From contig NZ_PVTK01000001.1 of assembly GCF_003002925.1 (NCBI RefSeq), positions 496,001-560,000 of the forward strand: DNA of 64,000 bases, in the 5' to 3' direction. The notes beneath the pieces are model-generated. The model saw only the letters and a program-made list of their open reading frames with translations. It did no database searches and was not told the origin of the DNA. Position numbers and translations under genes: made by a program. The DNA is from Vreelandella songnenensis. Lineage in GTDB: Bacteria; Pseudomonadota; Gammaproteobacteria; Pseudomonadales; Halomonadaceae. Below are positions 8,990 through 22,251 of the stretch, piece by piece (the stretch's first letter is position 1; each line of letters starts with the position of its first letter).

Positions 8990-10321
8990 ATGGACCTGTT
9001 TGACTCTCAGCGGACACCCGGCGACGACGCTCCCCTGGCGTACCGGATGCGTCCGCAAACCCTTGATGACTACATTGGCCAGGAGGCGTTGGTGGGGCCG
9101 GGCAAACCGCTGCGGCGCATGGCCGAGGCGGGGCAGATCCGCTCGATGCTGCTGTGGGGCCCGCCAGGAGTGGGCAAGACGACGCTTGCCGAGCTGCTGG
9201 CCCAGGCCTCCAACGCGCACCTTGAACACTTGAGCGCCGTCATGGCCGGCGTGAAGGAGATACGCGCGGTGGTCGAGCGGGCCCAGCAACACACCTCGCC
9301 GGTGATTCTGTTTCTGGATGAGATTCACCGCTTGAACAAGAGCCAGCAGGATGCCCTGCTGCCTCATGTCGAATCCGGCCTGCTGACCCTGATTGGCGCC
9401 ACCACGGAAAACCCCTCTTTCGAGGTCAACTCTGCCCTGTTGTCGCGGGCGCGGGTGTATGTGCTGAAGGCGCTTTCGGAAGATGAGCTGATCAGCGTCA
9501 TGCGCCAAGCGCTGAATGACGCTCAGCGAGGTCTGGGCAAGCGCGACATTCAGGTAGAGGACGAAGTACTCACGGCTCTTGCCCACGCAAGCGCTGGCGA
9601 TGCGCGTCGGGCGCTGGGCTTGCTGGAAACCGCGTGTGATTTTACCGAAACCGAGAACGGCCGGGAGGTGCTGCACGCCGCCATTCTTTCTGATGTGATT
9701 GGCCATCAGGCCAGCGCGTTCGACAAGCAGGGCGATGCTTACTACGACCTGCTTTCGGCCATTCACAAGTCCATCCGTTCGTCACGCCCGGACGCGGCGC
9801 TGCTCTATATGGCACGCTTTTTACAGGGCGGCGGCGACCCGCTGGACGTAGTGCGACGATTGACCGCGATTGCTTCGGAAGACGTCGGCAATGCCGACCC
9901 GCGTGCCCTGCCCCTGGTGATTTCCGCCTGGGATGCCTACCTGCGCCTGGGGGATTACGAAGGCCAGCGCGCAATTGCTCACGCGGCCATTCATCTGGCC
10001 GTGGCCCCCAAGAGCAATCGAATCGACCGCGCCTGGAATGCCGCCAAGCAGTACGTGCGCCAGCAGCCCCAGGTGGATGTGCCCACCTACCTGCGCAACG
10101 CCCCTACCAAGCTGATGGAGCAGCTAGGCCACGGCGAGGGCTACCGTTACGCCCACAAGGAGCCGGATGGCTATCCCGCCGGCAGCGCCCACGACTGCTG
10201 GCCGGAAGAACTGCCCAAGACACGCTTTTTCGAGCCCAGCCAGATAGGCCAGGAGAAGCGCTTTGCGGAAATAATGGCGTGGCGGGAAAGCCGCGATCAA
10301 CAAGCAGATCAGGCGCCCTAG
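8990..10321 (+). CDS. rarA: Replication-associated recombination protein A (AAA+ ATPase)
   Basis: A AAA+ ATPase related to clamp loaders and RuvB that acts at stalled replication forks. The 443-residue product (E. coli 447) shows Walker [10 protein letters not shown] (57-65), Walker B LFLDEIH (107-113), sensor region [19 protein letters not shown] and the C-terminal tetramerisation part. The frame extends 16 codons upstream, but the family N terminus MDLF is at the ATG at 8990. The ribosome-binding site is weak (GGAAG). lolA and ftsK lie just to the right on the opposite strand; the three genes are neighbours in many gammaproteobacteria. The stop codon sits inside a 22-bp palindrome. Confidence 0.96.
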   Translation: MDLFDSQRTPGDDAPLAYRMRPQTLDDYIGQEALVGPGKPLRRMAEAGQIRSMLLWGPPGVGKTTLAELLAQASNAHLEHLSAVMAGVKEIRAVVERAQQHTSPVILFLDEIHRLNKSQQDALLPHVESGLLTLIGATTENPSFEVNSALLSRARVYVLKALSEDELISVMRQALNDAQRGLGKRDIQVEDEVLTALAHASAGDARRALGLLETACDFTETENGREVLHAAILSDVIGHQASAFDKQGDAYYDLLSAIHKSIRSSRPDAALLYMARFLQGGGDPLDVVRRLTAIASEDVGNADPRALPLVISAWDAYLRLGDYEGQRAIAHAAIHLAVAPKSNRIDRAWNAAKQYVRQQPQVDVPTYLRNAPTKLMEQLGHGEGYRYAHKEPDGYPAGSAHDCWPEELPKTRFFEPSQIGQEKRFAEIMAWRESRDQQADQAP

Positions 10322-10330
10322 GGCGCCTGA
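10309..10330. terminator. 22-bp palindrome over rarA stop codon
   Basis: A perfect inverted repeat with 10-base arms (10309-10318, 10321-10330) and a 2-base centre contains the TAG stop of rarA. It lies between the convergent rarA and lolA genes. There is no T run, so any terminator role is a guess. Confidence 0.4.
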
Positions 10331-10377
10331 CAGTCGATCACTTACGAGGTATTTCCCTCGCTATTGCGGGCAGATCG

Positions 10378-11028
10378 CTAGAACTCTTCACGGATCACGT
10401 CGGTACCTTCCGGGATATCGAAGTTGAACAGGCTGCGGTCAATCGCGCCGTTCTGAGTGATGTCGCTGAAGGTAATCAGGGTGCGCTGGCCGGTGCTGTC
10501 CATCATCCACAGCTGGGTCAGAGTGTCGTTATCGAACACCATGCTCAGCTCTTCGAACAGCGTATCGGCGGAGCTGGGGATCAGCGTAAACACGTCTTCG
10601 CCGTTCTCCTGATCATACACCACGTCATAGTTGCTGGTCAGCTCACCGATATTGCCCGAGAGCAGCAGCGCAGGCGTGTGGGTAACGCGGTCGTCCATGG
10701 GCTGCACGGTGACCTGTTCGAGATCCGGATCGTACAGGTAAACATCGCTGCCGTCGGAAACCACGACCTGGGAGTAAGGCGCTTCGACTTCCCAGCGCAG
10801 CATGCCAGGGCGCGAAAGCCACATTTCACCAGTGGCGCTTTGCAGACGCTCGCCGCTGCCATCCAGAATTTTCTGTTCGAACGACGCCTGGTAGCTTTCC
10901 AGCGGTTCGAGACGCTCGGTCAGACGTTCAGCGGCATCGTTTGCCAGCACCGGAGTAGCAAAGGTAAGGCCAAGCGCCGTTGCCGCCAGCGTCAGGGGTG
11001 AAGAAAGCAGAGTTTGCGTATCGCGCAT
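10378..11028 (-). CDS. lolA: Outer-membrane lipoprotein chaperone
   Basis: Periplasmic carrier that takes lipoproteins from LolCDE in the inner membrane to LolB in the outer membrane. The 216-residue precursor starts at the ATG at 11028 (GGGAG site upstream), which places a signal peptide at the N terminus with likely cleavage after FATPVLA (residue 29). The mature part has the LolA pattern: an amphipathic helix, YQASFEQ, and GEMWLSRPGMLRWE with the conserved arginine near the hydrophobic cavity. The open frame runs 21 codons further upstream, but this would bury the signal peptide. It lies downstream of ftsK on the same strand with 146 bases between, including a hairpin. Confidence 0.95.
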   Translation of the reverse strand: MRDTQTLLSSPLTLAATALGLTFATPVLANDAAERLTERLEPLESYQASFEQKILDGSGERLQSATGEMWLSRPGMLRWEVEAPYSQVVVSDGSDVYLYDPDLEQVTVQPMDDRVTHTPALLLSGNIGELTSNYDVVYDQENGEDVFTLIPSSADTLFEELSMVFDNDTLTQLWMMDSTGQRTLITFSDITQNGAIDRSLFNFDIPEGTDVIREEF

Positions 11029-11108
11029 TGTGTTCTCCCTAGGCATAACATTGCCCGAAAAAAATAGCTGAGGATCGTCAACGACATCCATGTGGTCCTT
11101 CAGACGCG

Positions 11109-11139
11109 AAACGCGCCGCGGGGTTTCACCCGCGGCGCG
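11109..11139 (-). terminator. Likely terminator between ftsK and lolA
   Basis: An 11-bp GC-rich stem (11112-11122 with 11129-11139) follows the ftsK stop. On the minus-strand transcript it is followed by a short U stretch. The U tract is brief, so termination may be partial and allow read-through into lolA. Confidence 0.5.
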
Positions 11140-11174
11140 ACTTTCACGCTTATTGCATGATTAGCCAGGCAATC

Positions 11175-14100
11175 TCAATGGCCTCCTACCGGCGGCGGCG
11201 CCAGCACTTCACGCGCCCCGTTGGTCCCCATTGACGACACCACCCCGGCCATTTCCATGGCATCCACCAGGCGCGCCGCCCGGTTGTAACCTATCTTGAA
11301 GCGGCGCTGGACCGCTGAAATGGAGGCCTTGCGGCTTTCGGTCACGAACTGCACGGCTTCGTCATAAAGCGCGTCCTGCTCGGCATCGTCGCCGTCGCTG
11401 CCTTCAGCCTCGAGCCCGGTCAAGGCATCAGCGGACACGCCGCCGGAGAGAATCTCCTCGATGTACTCGGGCTCGCCGCGACGCTTCCAGTCATCCACCA
11501 CGCGGTGCACTTCGTCGTCATCCACGAAGGCGCCGTGTACCCGGTTGGGCGGGCCGGAACCCGCCGGCAGGTAGAGCATGTCGCCGTGGCCCAGCAGGCT
11601 TTCTGCACCGCCCTGATCCAGAATGGTGCGCGAATCGATGCGTGACGACACCTGAAACGCCATGCGTGACGGGATATTGGCCTTGATCAGGCCCGTTACC
11701 ACGTCCACCGAGGGGCGCTGGGTCGCCAGAATCAGGTGGATGCCCGCGGCGCGCGCCTTCTGCGCCAGGCGGGCAATCAGCTCTTCCACCTTCTTGCCGA
11801 CGATCATGAACATGTCGGCAAACTCGTCGATCACCACCACGATATAGGGCAGCTTTTCGAGTATTGGCGGCGTCTGGTGCATTTCCCAGGGTTGCGGTTC
11901 CCACAGCGGGTCCGCTACCTGGGCACCGGCGCGCTCGGCTTCGTCCAGCCGGCCGTTGAAGCCGGCAATGTTGCGCACGCCCATGGCGGCCATCAGTTTG
12001 TAGCGGCGCTCCATTTCGGCCACACACCAGCGCAGGCTGTTGGCGGCTTCCTTCATGTCGGTAACCACCGGCGCCAGCAGGTGCGGAATGCCGTCGTAGA
12101 CCGAAAGCTCCAGCATCTTGGGGTCGACCATGATGAGCTTGAGCTCATCCGGCTTTGCCTTGAGCAGCATGGAGATCAGCATGGCATTGACGCCCACCGA
12201 CTTGCCCGACCCCGTGGTGCCCGCCACCAGCAGGTGGGGCATCTTGCCGAGGTTGGCAATGACCGGCCCGCCGCCGATATCCTGACCAAGCGCCATGGTC
12301 AGCGGCGAGGTCTCCTGCTGGTAGCGCTCGGAGTCGATGACTTCACGCAGGCGAATCATTGCCCGGTGCGGGTTGGGAATCTCGATTCCCACGGTTGGAC
12401 GCCCCGGAATGACTTCCACCACGCGTACGCTCTTCACCATCAGCGAACGGGCCAGGTCTTTCGCCAGGTTGCTGATCTTGGACGCCTTGACGCCGGCCGC
12501 AGGCTTGATTTCAAAGCGCGTGATGACCGGCCCCGGCCAAGTATCGACCACCTCGGCCTTGACGCCGTATTCGCGCAGCCGCACTTCGAGAAGCTCGGCC
12601 ATATCCGCAAGCTGCTCATCGGTGTAGTTGGGCTGATGCGGCTCGGCGGGCGTCAGCAGCTGCAGGCTCGGCACTTCGCCCTCGGGCTCCGGCAGCGTCT
12701 CGAATACCGGGCGCTGGTTCTGCAGATGTTCGACGGTCCAGAGCGTGGGGCCGCTATCCGCTACCTCGTCTACCTTATCCGCCGAGAAGGTGGGCTCATG
12801 ACGCGCCGCCCCTGCCTGTACGGGCGGTGGCTGGCTCGGAGAAGGCGAAGGCGTACGCAGGGGTGCGGCCGACAGCATGGGGGCGTCATCTTCGTCGTCT
12901 TCCCATACCGGCTCGGGTACCACCTCCGGTACGCGCTCGGGCGTGGGCTCCCGGCGCGGCTCAGCGTCAAGCCTCGGCTCGCGGGGGGCAGCGGCTTCAG
13001 GAGTCATCGTACTGCCTAGCGTGGGCTCGGGGCGGCGCGGCCGCTCCTCCTCGACCGGCGGCTCTTCGGCGTGCCAGACGTCTTGATCTTCGTCGTCTGC
13101 CTCAAGCGTATCGTCCCATTCGTCGGGCTCGCTTATCGCGTCACTTGTGTTTTCACTTTCCTGAGGCGCATCCTGCTGGTCATCGGCCTCCTCGCGGGCA
13201 AAGAAGTGCGACGCCATGGGGTAGGCGGCATCCTCTTCCCGGGAGGCGCGCAGGCTGATCGGTGCCTCATCCTGCTCGGCTTCGTCGACCTGGGGCGTTT
13301 GCCAAGGCGGCGTTTCGACAGGCGGCACGCTGGCAACCTCAGCAGGCGCTTCGTCTACCGGCGGCGGCGTTGGCGCCATAGGTGCAGCAGGCGCTACTGC
13401 TTCGCGATGCGAGGGGGCTGCTGCCTCGGGCGGCACCGGGCGTGGCGAGAAAGCGTCCGCGCGCAGCGTGTCAGCTGATGCGGGATGCGGCTCGGCCGGC
13501 GCTTTTGACGCCACCAGAGGTTCAGCCTCGAGCGGCTCCTGGCCTTGTGCTTCCAGGTTTTCCGCTTCCGGCTCGGGCATCCTTGATGCCGCAGGCTTGG
13601 TCTGGACGTGCTCAGCCGGGGCTTCATCGCCTGCAGTGGCAACAGCCTCAGGGGTATCTTGCGGCTGCGCATCCTCTTGCGCGGCGCTGGTTTCGGGTAC
13701 GTCAGCATGCGCCTTGTTGGCCAGGCCAGTACCTTCCCAGGGGATCGACGTATCGGTCGATTCAGCCGCCGCCGAGAACTCGGGCTCGCGACGGGTGCGA
13801 TTCTTGTCACGCTTGGGCTTGGGCGCCCGCGGGGGCTCTTCGGCCTTGGGCGCGGGTTTCAGGGAGGCCCGCAGCGCGGCGCGCGCCTGGCGCTTTTCGC
13901 GGCCTTTCTCACGCCGCGCCTTGAACCAGCCACCCACGCGGCACAGCCGCCGCCCTACTTCATCGGCCACCTGCAGCCACGACATGCCGCTGAACAGGGG
14001 AAAGCCAACCAGGATCAGCGCCGCGGCAATCAAGCCTACACCGCCACTGCCCACCAGCGGCTTCAGCGTGCCGACCAGGCCTTCACCCAGAATACCGCCC

Positions 14101-14603
14101 GAGGCGTAAGGTAAAATGCTCTCGGGGTGATAAAAATGCAGCGCACCCAGCATGGTAGTGCCAAACATCAGCAGCACCAGGCCGCCGGCGTGCACGGCAA
14201 TGGCGACCGGGTCCAGTTCAAAACGCACCTGGCGCGAGCGCATCAGCCACCAGGCGGCAAAGCCGAACATCCCCGGCCACCACAGCGCACTCGCCCCCAG
14301 GAGCGAATAGAGTACGTCGGCAAGCCAGGCACCGACCGGCCCCATCCAGTTGCGGACGTCCGTTTCTGGCCCCTGATACGACCAGCCCGGGTCTTCCGGG
14401 TGGTAGCTAAATAGTGCCAATAATAGAAATACACACAGCGCCAGCAGTACTACCACGACGCCTTCCCGCACCGAACCCTGCAAACGCAGGCCAAACCGGC
14501 GAGCTTTATCTTTCGCGGCTTTTACCCGCGCAGAAGAGGCCGAAGATGGTGCTTGACGCGAATTACGCTGCGTTCGCTTGTCTACCGCCTTGTTCACTTT
14601 CAA
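11175..14603 (-). CDS. ftsK: DNA translocase FtsK
   Basis: Septum-anchored DNA pump that aligns dif sites and activates XerCD at division. The 1142-residue product has about four N-terminal membrane segments (roughly 45-210), then a long Pro/Glu/Ala-rich acidic linker (about 230-640) and the RecA-like motor with Walker A GTTGSGKS near 798 and Walker [12 protein letters not shown] near 927. The C-terminal winged-helix gamma domain (about 1075-1142, containing [19 protein letters not shown]) reads KOPS sequences. The start is TTG at 14603, supported by GGGAG six bases before it; a GTG two codons later is less well spaced. The linker is very acidic, as expected for a halophile. Confidence 0.96.
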   Translation of the reverse strand: MKVNKAVDKRTQRNSRQAPSSASSARVKAAKDKARRFGLRLQGSVREGVVVVLLALCVFLLLALFSYHPEDPGWSYQGPETDVRNWMGPVGAWLADVLYSLLGASALWWPGMFGFAAWWLMRSRQVRFELDPVAIAVHAGGLVLLMFGTTMLGALHFYHPESILPYASGGILGEGLVGTLKPLVGSGGVGLIAAALILVGFPLFSGMSWLQVADEVGRRLCRVGGWFKARREKGREKRQARAALRASLKPAPKAEEPPRAPKPKRDKNRTRREPEFSAAAESTDTSIPWEGTGLANKAHADVPETSAAQEDAQPQDTPEAVATAGDEAPAEHVQTKPAASRMPEPEAENLEAQGQEPLEAEPLVASKAPAEPHPASADTLRADAFSPRPVPPEAAAPSHREAVAPAAPMAPTPPPVDEAPAEVASVPPVETPPWQTPQVDEAEQDEAPISLRASREEDAAYPMASHFFAREEADDQQDAPQESENTSDAISEPDEWDDTLEADDEDQDVWHAEEPPVEEERPRRPEPTLGSTMTPEAAAPREPRLDAEPRREPTPERVPEVVPEPVWEDDEDDAPMLSAAPLRTPSPSPSQPPPVQAGAARHEPTFSADKVDEVADSGPTLWTVEHLQNQRPVFETLPEPEGEVPSLQLLTPAEPHQPNYTDEQLADMAELLEVRLREYGVKAEVVDTWPGPVITRFEIKPAAGVKASKISNLAKDLARSLMVKSVRVVEVIPGRPTVGIEIPNPHRAMIRLREVIDSERYQQETSPLTMALGQDIGGGPVIANLGKMPHLLVAGTTGSGKSVGVNAMLISMLLKAKPDELKLIMVDPKMLELSVYDGIPHLLAPVVTDMKEAANSLRWCVAEMERRYKLMAAMGVRNIAGFNGRLDEAERAGAQVADPLWEPQPWEMHQTPPILEKLPYIVVVIDEFADMFMIVGKKVEELIARLAQKARAAGIHLILATQRPSVDVVTGLIKANIPSRMAFQVSSRIDSRTILDQGGAESLLGHGDMLYLPAGSGPPNRVHGAFVDDDEVHRVVDDWKRRGEPEYIEEILSGGVSADALTGLEAEGSDGDDAEQDALYDEAVQFVTESRKASISAVQRRFKIGYNRAARLVDAMEMAGVVSSMGTNGAREVLAPPPVGGH

Positions 14604-14721
14604 GCGATTCTCCCTTTACACCTCAATGGCGTCTTTAATCCACTTGCGAGTTTGCATCATACCGAGCATCCTTCCGCCGTCACAGAGCTTCTCAACATGT
14701 GCTCAGTAACAGGAGCAAATA

Positions 14722-15489
14722 ATGCTACCCTGGCTTTCTTCGCCATATCCCATGTTTCCATCCACCAGCGTGGCGCTGGACTCGCCCAACGGCCTGCTGG
14801 CTGCCGGCGGCGAGCTTTCGCCTGTCTGGCTCGTGGAAGCGTACCGGCGCGGCATCTTTCCGTGGTACAGCGATGACGACCCCATTTTATGGTGGAGCCC
14901 GGACCCGCGCATGGTATTACGACCCGAGCAGTTCAAGCTGCGCCGTAGCTTAGCAAAACGGCTGCGCAATGGGGGCTTCGACGTTACTCTGAATCAACAT
15001 TTCGAGCACGTCATTAATGCCTGCGCCGCACCACGCGATGAAGACGCCGGCACCTGGATTACCGACGAGATGTACAATGCCTACGTAACGCTTCACCGTC
15101 TAGGGATTGCGCATAGTATCGAGGTCCATCAAGCGGGCCAACTGGTAGGCGGCCTGTACGGCCTGGCCATGGGGCCGGTGTTCTTTGGCGAGTCGATGTT
15201 CTCGAACGTACCGGACGCATCCAAGGTGGCGCTTGCGCACCTGGCCTTCGCCATGCAGGCCGAAGGTGGCAAGCTGATCGACTGTCAGATGCATACGCCG
15301 CATCTGCAAAGCCTGGGGGCGGCAACAGTCGCCCGCGAGACGTTCATCAACTATCTTGATCAGTGGCTGCCTGAAAAGGCGTTCTCTACCTCATCATCGA
15401 GTGACGTACCCTCAGTGCCGGCATCTGCCTGGTTAAGCGCAATACCCAGCCAGAGTAATCCAGGGGGCTGGCAGGTTCAGGCCAATTGA
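14722..15489 (+). CDS. aat: Leucyl/phenylalanyl-tRNA-protein transferase
   Basis: Adds Leu or Phe from aminoacyl-tRNA to proteins with N-terminal Lys or Arg, creating an N-degron for ClpS. The 255-residue product shows the family hallmarks: PNGLLAAGGELSPVWLVEAY, RRGIFPWYS, ILWWSPDPRMVL and GGLYGLAMGPVFFGESMFS. It is slightly longer than E. coli Aat (234) because of a C-terminal tail of about 30 Ser/Pro-rich residues. AGGAGC lies upstream of the ATG. bpt starts 15 bases after its stop, so the two transferases form one transcription unit. Confidence 0.97.
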   Translation: MLPWLSSPYPMFPSTSVALDSPNGLLAAGGELSPVWLVEAYRRGIFPWYSDDDPILWWSPDPRMVLRPEQFKLRRSLAKRLRNGGFDVTLNQHFEHVINACAAPRDEDAGTWITDEMYNAYVTLHRLGIAHSIEVHQAGQLVGGLYGLAMGPVFFGESMFSNVPDASKVALAHLAFAMQAEGGKLIDCQMHTPHLQSLGAATVARETFINYLDQWLPEKAFSTSSSSDVPSVPASAWLSAIPSQSNPGGWQVQAN

Positions 15490-15504
15490 TCAAGGAGGCA
15501 AGCT

Positions 15505-16239
15505 GTGAGTAGTAATGCTCCGCGTCGCCCGGTGCGGGATCTGCGCTTCTTTTTGACCGTGCCGCATACCTGTAGCTATCTGCCGGATAAAGAGGCAACC
15601 ACACTGTTTCTGGACCCGCAGGAGTCGCCGGTGCGCGGAGTGTACGACTCTCTTTCACTGCTGGGCTTTCGGCGCAGCGGGCGGCACCTTTACCGCCCGC
15701 ACTGCGAAAACTGCAACGCCTGCCGCTCCGTGCGCATTCCGGTCGAGCAGTTTTCGGCCAACCGCTCCCAGCGCAAGGTGTGGCGGCGCAACCAGGATAT
15801 TACTACCCGGGTAGTGCCCGCCCGCTATGAGGCGCGCCACTACGAGCTGTACGCCGATTACATTCGAAAACGCCACGCGGATGGCGATATGTATCCGCCC
15901 AGCCGTGACCAGTACCGCACCTTTCTGACTCTATCTGAGCCCTACGCCTTCTTGCTGGAGATGTATCTGGATGAGGAGCTGATAGCCGTGTCCGCGTTTG
16001 ATCAACTCGAGCACGGGCTGTCGGCGATTTATACCTTTTACGCCGTGGGCGACACATGGGACAGGCGTTCGCTGGGTACGCTTGCCGTACTCAAGCTGAT
16101 TGAGCTCAGCCGTGAAAAAGCACTCCCCCACTTATATCTGGGGTATTGGATCGAAGAGTGTCGTAAAATGCGCTACAAACAGGATTTTACCCCTACCGAG
16201 CTGCTGGATGGACGCCACTGGCGGCCGCTGATTCGCTAA
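15505..16239 (+). CDS. bpt: Aspartate/glutamate leucyltransferase
   Basis: Transfers Leu from Leu-tRNA to proteins with N-terminal Asp or Glu, the second bacterial N-degron transferase. The 244-residue product contains the ATE-type N-terminal cysteine cluster CENCNACRSVRIPVEQF near 67-85 and the C-terminal GNAT-like fold (YLGYWIEECRKMRYK). The start is GTG at 15505 with a strong AAGGAGG site seven bases upstream. It is co-transcribed with aat. Together with clpA/clpS 0.5-3 kb away it gives this organism acid and base branches of the N-degron pathway. E. coli lacks this gene. Confidence 0.96.
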   Translation: MSSNAPRRPVRDLRFFLTVPHTCSYLPDKEATTLFLDPQESPVRGVYDSLSLLGFRRSGRHLYRPHCENCNACRSVRIPVEQFSANRSQRKVWRRNQDITTRVVPARYEARHYELYADYIRKRHADGDMYPPSRDQYRTFLTLSEPYAFLLEMYLDEELIAVSAFDQLEHGLSAIYTFYAVGDTWDRRSLGTLAVLKLIELSREKALPHLYLGYWIEECRKMRYKQDFTPTELLDGRHWRPLIR

Positions 16240-16268
16240 AACGCATAAATTAGGCCAGCTTTTTTGCC

Positions 16269-16297
16269 TTGACGACGGGCTTACGGCACAATATAGC
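16269..16297 (+). promoter_or_regulatory. Sigma-70 promoter of infA
   Basis: TTGACG at 16269-16274 and TATAGC at 16292-16297 are separated by exactly 17 bases. The -35 matches five of six consensus bases and the -10 four of six. Transcription would start near 16304, giving a leader of about 80 bases before infA. Confidence 0.6.
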
Positions 16298-16386
16298 GCT
16301 GTTTCCTATAGGCCAGCGATCTGGCACCTGGATTCTGAATCGGTTTTTGGTTTTAAACTACGTTAAATAAGTGAGGATCTGCCTAT

Positions 16387-16605
16387 ATGGCACGCGAAGA
16401 TCATATTGAAATGGAAGGCGTAATTGTTGATACCCTTCCCAACACCATGTTCCGTGTTGAGCTTGAAAACGGCCACGTTGTTACCGCCCACATCTCTGGC
16501 AAGATGCGTAAAAACTACATCCGCATCCTGACCGGCGATAAAGTAAAAGTGGAACTGACGCCTTACGACCTTTCCAAAGGCCGCATCGTCTACCGCTCGC
16601 GCTAA
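16387..16605 (+). CDS. infA: Translation initiation factor IF-1
   Basis: A 72-residue single S1/OB-fold protein that binds the ribosomal A site during initiation. The sequence is near-invariant: [19 protein letters not shown] at the start, then [20 protein letters not shown] and the [12 protein letters not shown] end. The length equals that of E. coli IF-1. GTGAGGA lies upstream of the ATG. It has its own promoter and lies between bpt and the convergent clpA, the same placement as in Pseudomonas. Confidence 0.98.
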   Translation: MAREDHIEMEGVIVDTLPNTMFRVELENGHVVTAHISGKMRKNYIRILTGDKVKVELTPYDLSKGRIVYRSR

Positions 16606-16746
16606 GCCTGTCTAACGCCTGCTCAGCCAGCCCGCACTACGGCGCCATCACCTGTATACGACAACGCCCCGTCGAAGACAGGGCGCTGTAGCTAAACCTC
16701 ATGGCGTGTTCAGGCGCTACGCATCAAGGCGTTCTTAGCGCCCTTT

Positions 16747-19023
16747 TCAGGGCGCATCCGCCATTTCCGTTTCGGTCGAGAGATGTAACTCCCCCTCCTC
16801 CAGGCTGACATGCACGATCCCGCCGTGCTCAGCAAGCTCCCCAAACAAGATCATCTCGGCAAGCGGCTTCTTGAGCTTCTCCTGAATCAGGCGCGCCATG
16901 GGGCGGGCACCCATATCCGGGTCATAGCCCTTCTCGGCCAGCCAATCCCGTGCAACGTCATCGACGTCCAGCTGTACGCGCTTCTCATCCAGCTGTGCCT
17001 GCAGCTCGATCAGGAACTTGTCGACCACGTTGCGCACAACGGTTGTCGGCAGCGCATGGAATTGAATGATGCCATCCAGCCGGTTACGGAATTCCGGCGA
17101 GAACGTGCGCCGAATGACTTCCATGGCATCGGTCGAGTGATCCTGACTCTGGAAGCCGATAGAGCGGCGCGACGCCTGCTCGGCACCAGCGTTGGAGGTC
17201 ATGATGACGATGACATGACGGAAGTCGGCTTCGCGGCCGTTATTGTCCGTCAGGCGGCCGTGATCCATCACCTGCAGCAGCAGGTTGAAGACTTCCGGGT
17301 GCGCTTTTTCGATCTCGTCGAGCAGCAGTACGCAGTGCGGCTGCTTGGTGACCGCTTCGGTCAAGAGGCCGCCCTGATCGTACCCGACGTACCCGGGTGG
17401 CGCCCCGATCAGACGCGATACGGTGTGCCGCTCCATGTACTCGGACATATCGAAGCGAACGAGTTCGATACCCATGATATGGGCAAGCTGTTTGGCCACT
17501 TCGGTCTTGCCTACCCCGGTGGGACCGGCAAACAGGAAGCTACCCACAGGCTTGTCAGGCGACTTGAGCCCGGCACGCGACAGCTTGATAGCCGCTGACA
17601 GTGTATCGATGGCTTCGTCCTGCCCGAACACCAGCATTTTCAGGTCGCGGTCCAGCTTCTCGAGCAGCTTGCGGTCCGAGCTTGAAACGCTCTTCGGCGG
17701 AATGCGGGCAATAGAGGCAACGATGGCTTCCACCTGCTCCACGTCGATCGTCTTGGCACGCACTTCGGGTGGCAGCAGGCGCTGATGGGCACCGGCTTCA
17801 TCGATCACGTCGATTGCCTTGTCCGGCAGGTGGCGATCATTGATGTAACGATCAGCCAGGCGAGCCGCGCTTTCCAGCGCGCCGTCGGTGTACTTGATCT
17901 CGTGATGCTCTTCAAAGCGTGAACGCAGCCCCTTGAGAATCTTGATCGTGTCGTCGACGGAAGGCGCCAGCACATCGACCTTCTGGAAGCGGCGTGCAAG
18001 TGCACGATCCTTTTCAAAGATACCGCGGAATTCCTGGAAGGTGGTGGAACCGATGCAGCGCAGCTCGCCGGAAGAGAGCAATGGCTTCAACAGGTTCGAG
18101 GCGTCCATCACGCCGCCGGAGGCCGCACCGGCACCGATCACCGTATGAATCTCATCGATGAACAGCACCGCATTGGGCTGCTTGCGCAGCTCGCTCAGCA
18201 GGCTTTTCAGGCGCTTCTCGAAATCCCCCCGGTACTTGGTACCGGCAAGCAGAGCGCCCATATCCAGCGAGTAGACGACCGCATCGGCAATGACGTCCGG
18301 CACATCCTCTTCGACGATGCGCTTGGCAAGGCCTTCGGCCACGGCGGTTTTACCCACCCCGGCTTCCCCCACCAGCAGCGGGTTGTTCTTGCGCCGGCGG
18401 GCAAGGATCTGCACCACGCGCTCGAGTTCATGGTCGCGCCCGATCAGCGGGTCGATCTTGCCAAGGCGCGCCTGCTCATTGAGATTGGTGGCGTAGCCGT
18501 TGAGCGGATGGGTGCCGCCTTCGGAAGCCCCTTCTTCGACGTCTTCGCCTTCCTGAGAGGCGTTAGGCTGCGCGGAGCCGTGGCCCGCCACCTTGGAAAT
18601 ACCGTGGGCGATATAGTTGACCGCATCGACGCGGGCAACGCTTTGCTGCTTGAGGAAGTAGACCGCCTGGCTTTCCTGTTCAGAAAAGATGGCCACCAGC
18701 ACGTTGGCGCCGGTAACTTCGCTTTTACCCGACGATTGAACGTGGAATACCGCACGCTGCAATACACGCTGGAAACCCAGCGTAGGCTGCGTTTCTCGAT
18801 CGCCGTGGCCTTCCGGGATCAGCGGTGTGGTCGAGTTGATGAAATCCTGCAGGTCGGACCGCAGCTTGTCGAGGTTTGCCCCACACGCCTTCAGCACGTC
18901 AACGGCAGAGGCATTATCCAACAGTGCCAGCAGCAGGTGCTCGACGGTCATGAACTCGTGGCGCTTGGAGCGTGCCACGGTGAAAGCCGTGTTCAGGGTC
19001 AGTTCAAGTTCTTTGCTCAGCAT
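16747..19023 (-). CDS. clpA: ATP-dependent Clp protease ATP-binding subunit ClpA
   Basis: AAA+ unfoldase that feeds substrates to ClpP, including N-degron substrates delivered by ClpS. The 758 residues match E. coli exactly in length. The order is an N-domain (1-145) that docks ClpS, an acidic linker, AAA+ module 1 with [13 protein letters not shown] near 217, and module 2 with [10 protein letters not shown] near 499. The ClpP-binding loop follows, reading SIGFQ where E. coli has IGL. The C terminus is rich in Glu. clpS lies 140 bases upstream on the same strand, the standard pair. Confidence 0.97.
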   Translation of the reverse strand: MLSKELELTLNTAFTVARSKRHEFMTVEHLLLALLDNASAVDVLKACGANLDKLRSDLQDFINSTTPLIPEGHGDRETQPTLGFQRVLQRAVFHVQSSGKSEVTGANVLVAIFSEQESQAVYFLKQQSVARVDAVNYIAHGISKVAGHGSAQPNASQEGEDVEEGASEGGTHPLNGYATNLNEQARLGKIDPLIGRDHELERVVQILARRRKNNPLLVGEAGVGKTAVAEGLAKRIVEEDVPDVIADAVVYSLDMGALLAGTKYRGDFEKRLKSLLSELRKQPNAVLFIDEIHTVIGAGAASGGVMDASNLLKPLLSSGELRCIGSTTFQEFRGIFEKDRALARRFQKVDVLAPSVDDTIKILKGLRSRFEEHHEIKYTDGALESAARLADRYINDRHLPDKAIDVIDEAGAHQRLLPPEVRAKTIDVEQVEAIVASIARIPPKSVSSSDRKLLEKLDRDLKMLVFGQDEAIDTLSAAIKLSRAGLKSPDKPVGSFLFAGPTGVGKTEVAKQLAHIMGIELVRFDMSEYMERHTVSRLIGAPPGYVGYDQGGLLTEAVTKQPHCVLLLDEIEKAHPEVFNLLLQVMDHGRLTDNNGREADFRHVIVIMTSNAGAEQASRRSIGFQSQDHSTDAMEVIRRTFSPEFRNRLDGIIQFHALPTTVVRNVVDKFLIELQAQLDEKRVQLDVDDVARDWLAEKGYDPDMGARPMARLIQEKLKKPLAEMILFGELAEHGGIVHVSLEEGELHLSTETEMADAP

Positions 19024-19163
19024 GGCAGTCCCCTTTTAGCTACTACCTAGGGCGTATCGCCCCCTAGGACTTGCGTCGGATCAGTGTAATCGACCGGTAC
19101 TCTCAACATCGGGTACAAATGGCACGGTTGCAAGCCTTCGCCGACAAATTTTTATCAACGCTC

Positions 19164-19541
19164 TCAGTTGGCAGCCTCGATATCACTCATCAACGGATGC
19201 TCGCATTCACGGGCATATTCATTCACTTGATGGCTTTTCGTTTCCGCTATATCGCGGGTAAAGATGCCGCAGGTCGCCTTACCCTGAGTGTGCACCGCCA
19301 GCATTATCTGTACGGCCTTTTCGCTGTCCAGGTTGAAGAACTCCTGGAGCACCTCGATAACGAAATCCATGGGTGTGTAGTCGTCGTTATGTAACACGAC
19401 CTTGTAAAGCGGCGGCTGGGCGAGTTCAGGCTTCGCCTGCTGCACGGCAATATCGCCGTCATCCGGCATGTCGGGTCGGGTCGTACTGGCTACCACGTGA
19501 AGTGGCTTGTTGATATCAAACGCTATGGACATAGATTGCAC
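19164..19541 (-). CDS. clpS: ClpS N-recognin adaptor
   Basis: Binds N-terminal Leu, Phe, Trp or Tyr and hands the protein to ClpA. The 125-residue product has a disordered N-terminal tail, then the core [19 protein letters not shown] with the substrate-pocket NDD, and [21 protein letters not shown] with the conserved histidine. The start is probably GTG at 19541, with a GAGAT site about nine bases upstream. An ATG three codons later (19532) would be poorly spaced, and both give the full domain. In Pseudomonas cspD lies next to clpS; here there is no cspD. Confidence 0.95.
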   Translation of the reverse strand: MQSMSIAFDINKPLHVVASTTRPDMPDDGDIAVQQAKPELAQPPLYKVVLHNDDYTPMDFVIEVLQEFFNLDSEKAVQIMLAVHTQGKATCGIFTRDIAETKSHQVNEYARECEHPLMSDIEAAN

Positions 19542-19657
19542 TGTTGGTTATCTCAAGGACTCAGAAACGACCTAGCCTGTGCCATTTAACCATTGCAAGG
19601 CGCAACAGTGACCAGCCACCTACTATGACGCTCAAGTTCTACAAGGGTTCACAGAGT

Positions 19658-19693
19658 ACTTGAAAGAGTTCTTGAAAGAGTAGTTAAAAGAGT
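19658..19693. repeat. Three tandem 12-bp repeats upstream of clpS
   Basis: Units at 19658-19669, 19670-19681 and 19682-19693 follow the pattern nnTTgAAAGAGT; the first two differ by one base, the third by a few. They are AT-richer than the surroundings and lie 117-152 bases before the clpS start, between clpS and the end of icd. Role unknown. Confidence 0.6.
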
Positions 19694-19719
19694 ATGAAAA
19701 ACAGCATACCGCAAAAGCC

Positions 19720-19748
19720 AAAAACCCCCGTCCGTTAGGGGACGGGGG
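19720..19748 (-). terminator. Rho-independent terminator of icd
   Basis: A 9-bp stem (19725-19733 with 19740-19748) and six-base loop sit past the icd stop. The A run at 19720-19724 gives the U tract on the minus-strand transcript. Confidence 0.85.
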
Positions 19749-19787
19749 TCATGCTACACCGCCTGGGCAACCCAGAGCGAGGGGGTA

Positions 19788-22064
<2,277 letters not shown>

Positions 22065-22251
22065 CTAAGCTACGCGGCTCATTCGACGATAGACCGTGCC
22101 GCGAAGCGCGCGGAGCAGCTTGACATGCTGCTTTACTATCACTTCGGTGGTGTTGACGACGACTCCAGCGGTCACGCAGGAGTATACCAGCGCTGCACTT
22201 TAACCGCATGAGAGATTGTCGACAAATCAGGCGCAAGACGTAAGAGACTTT

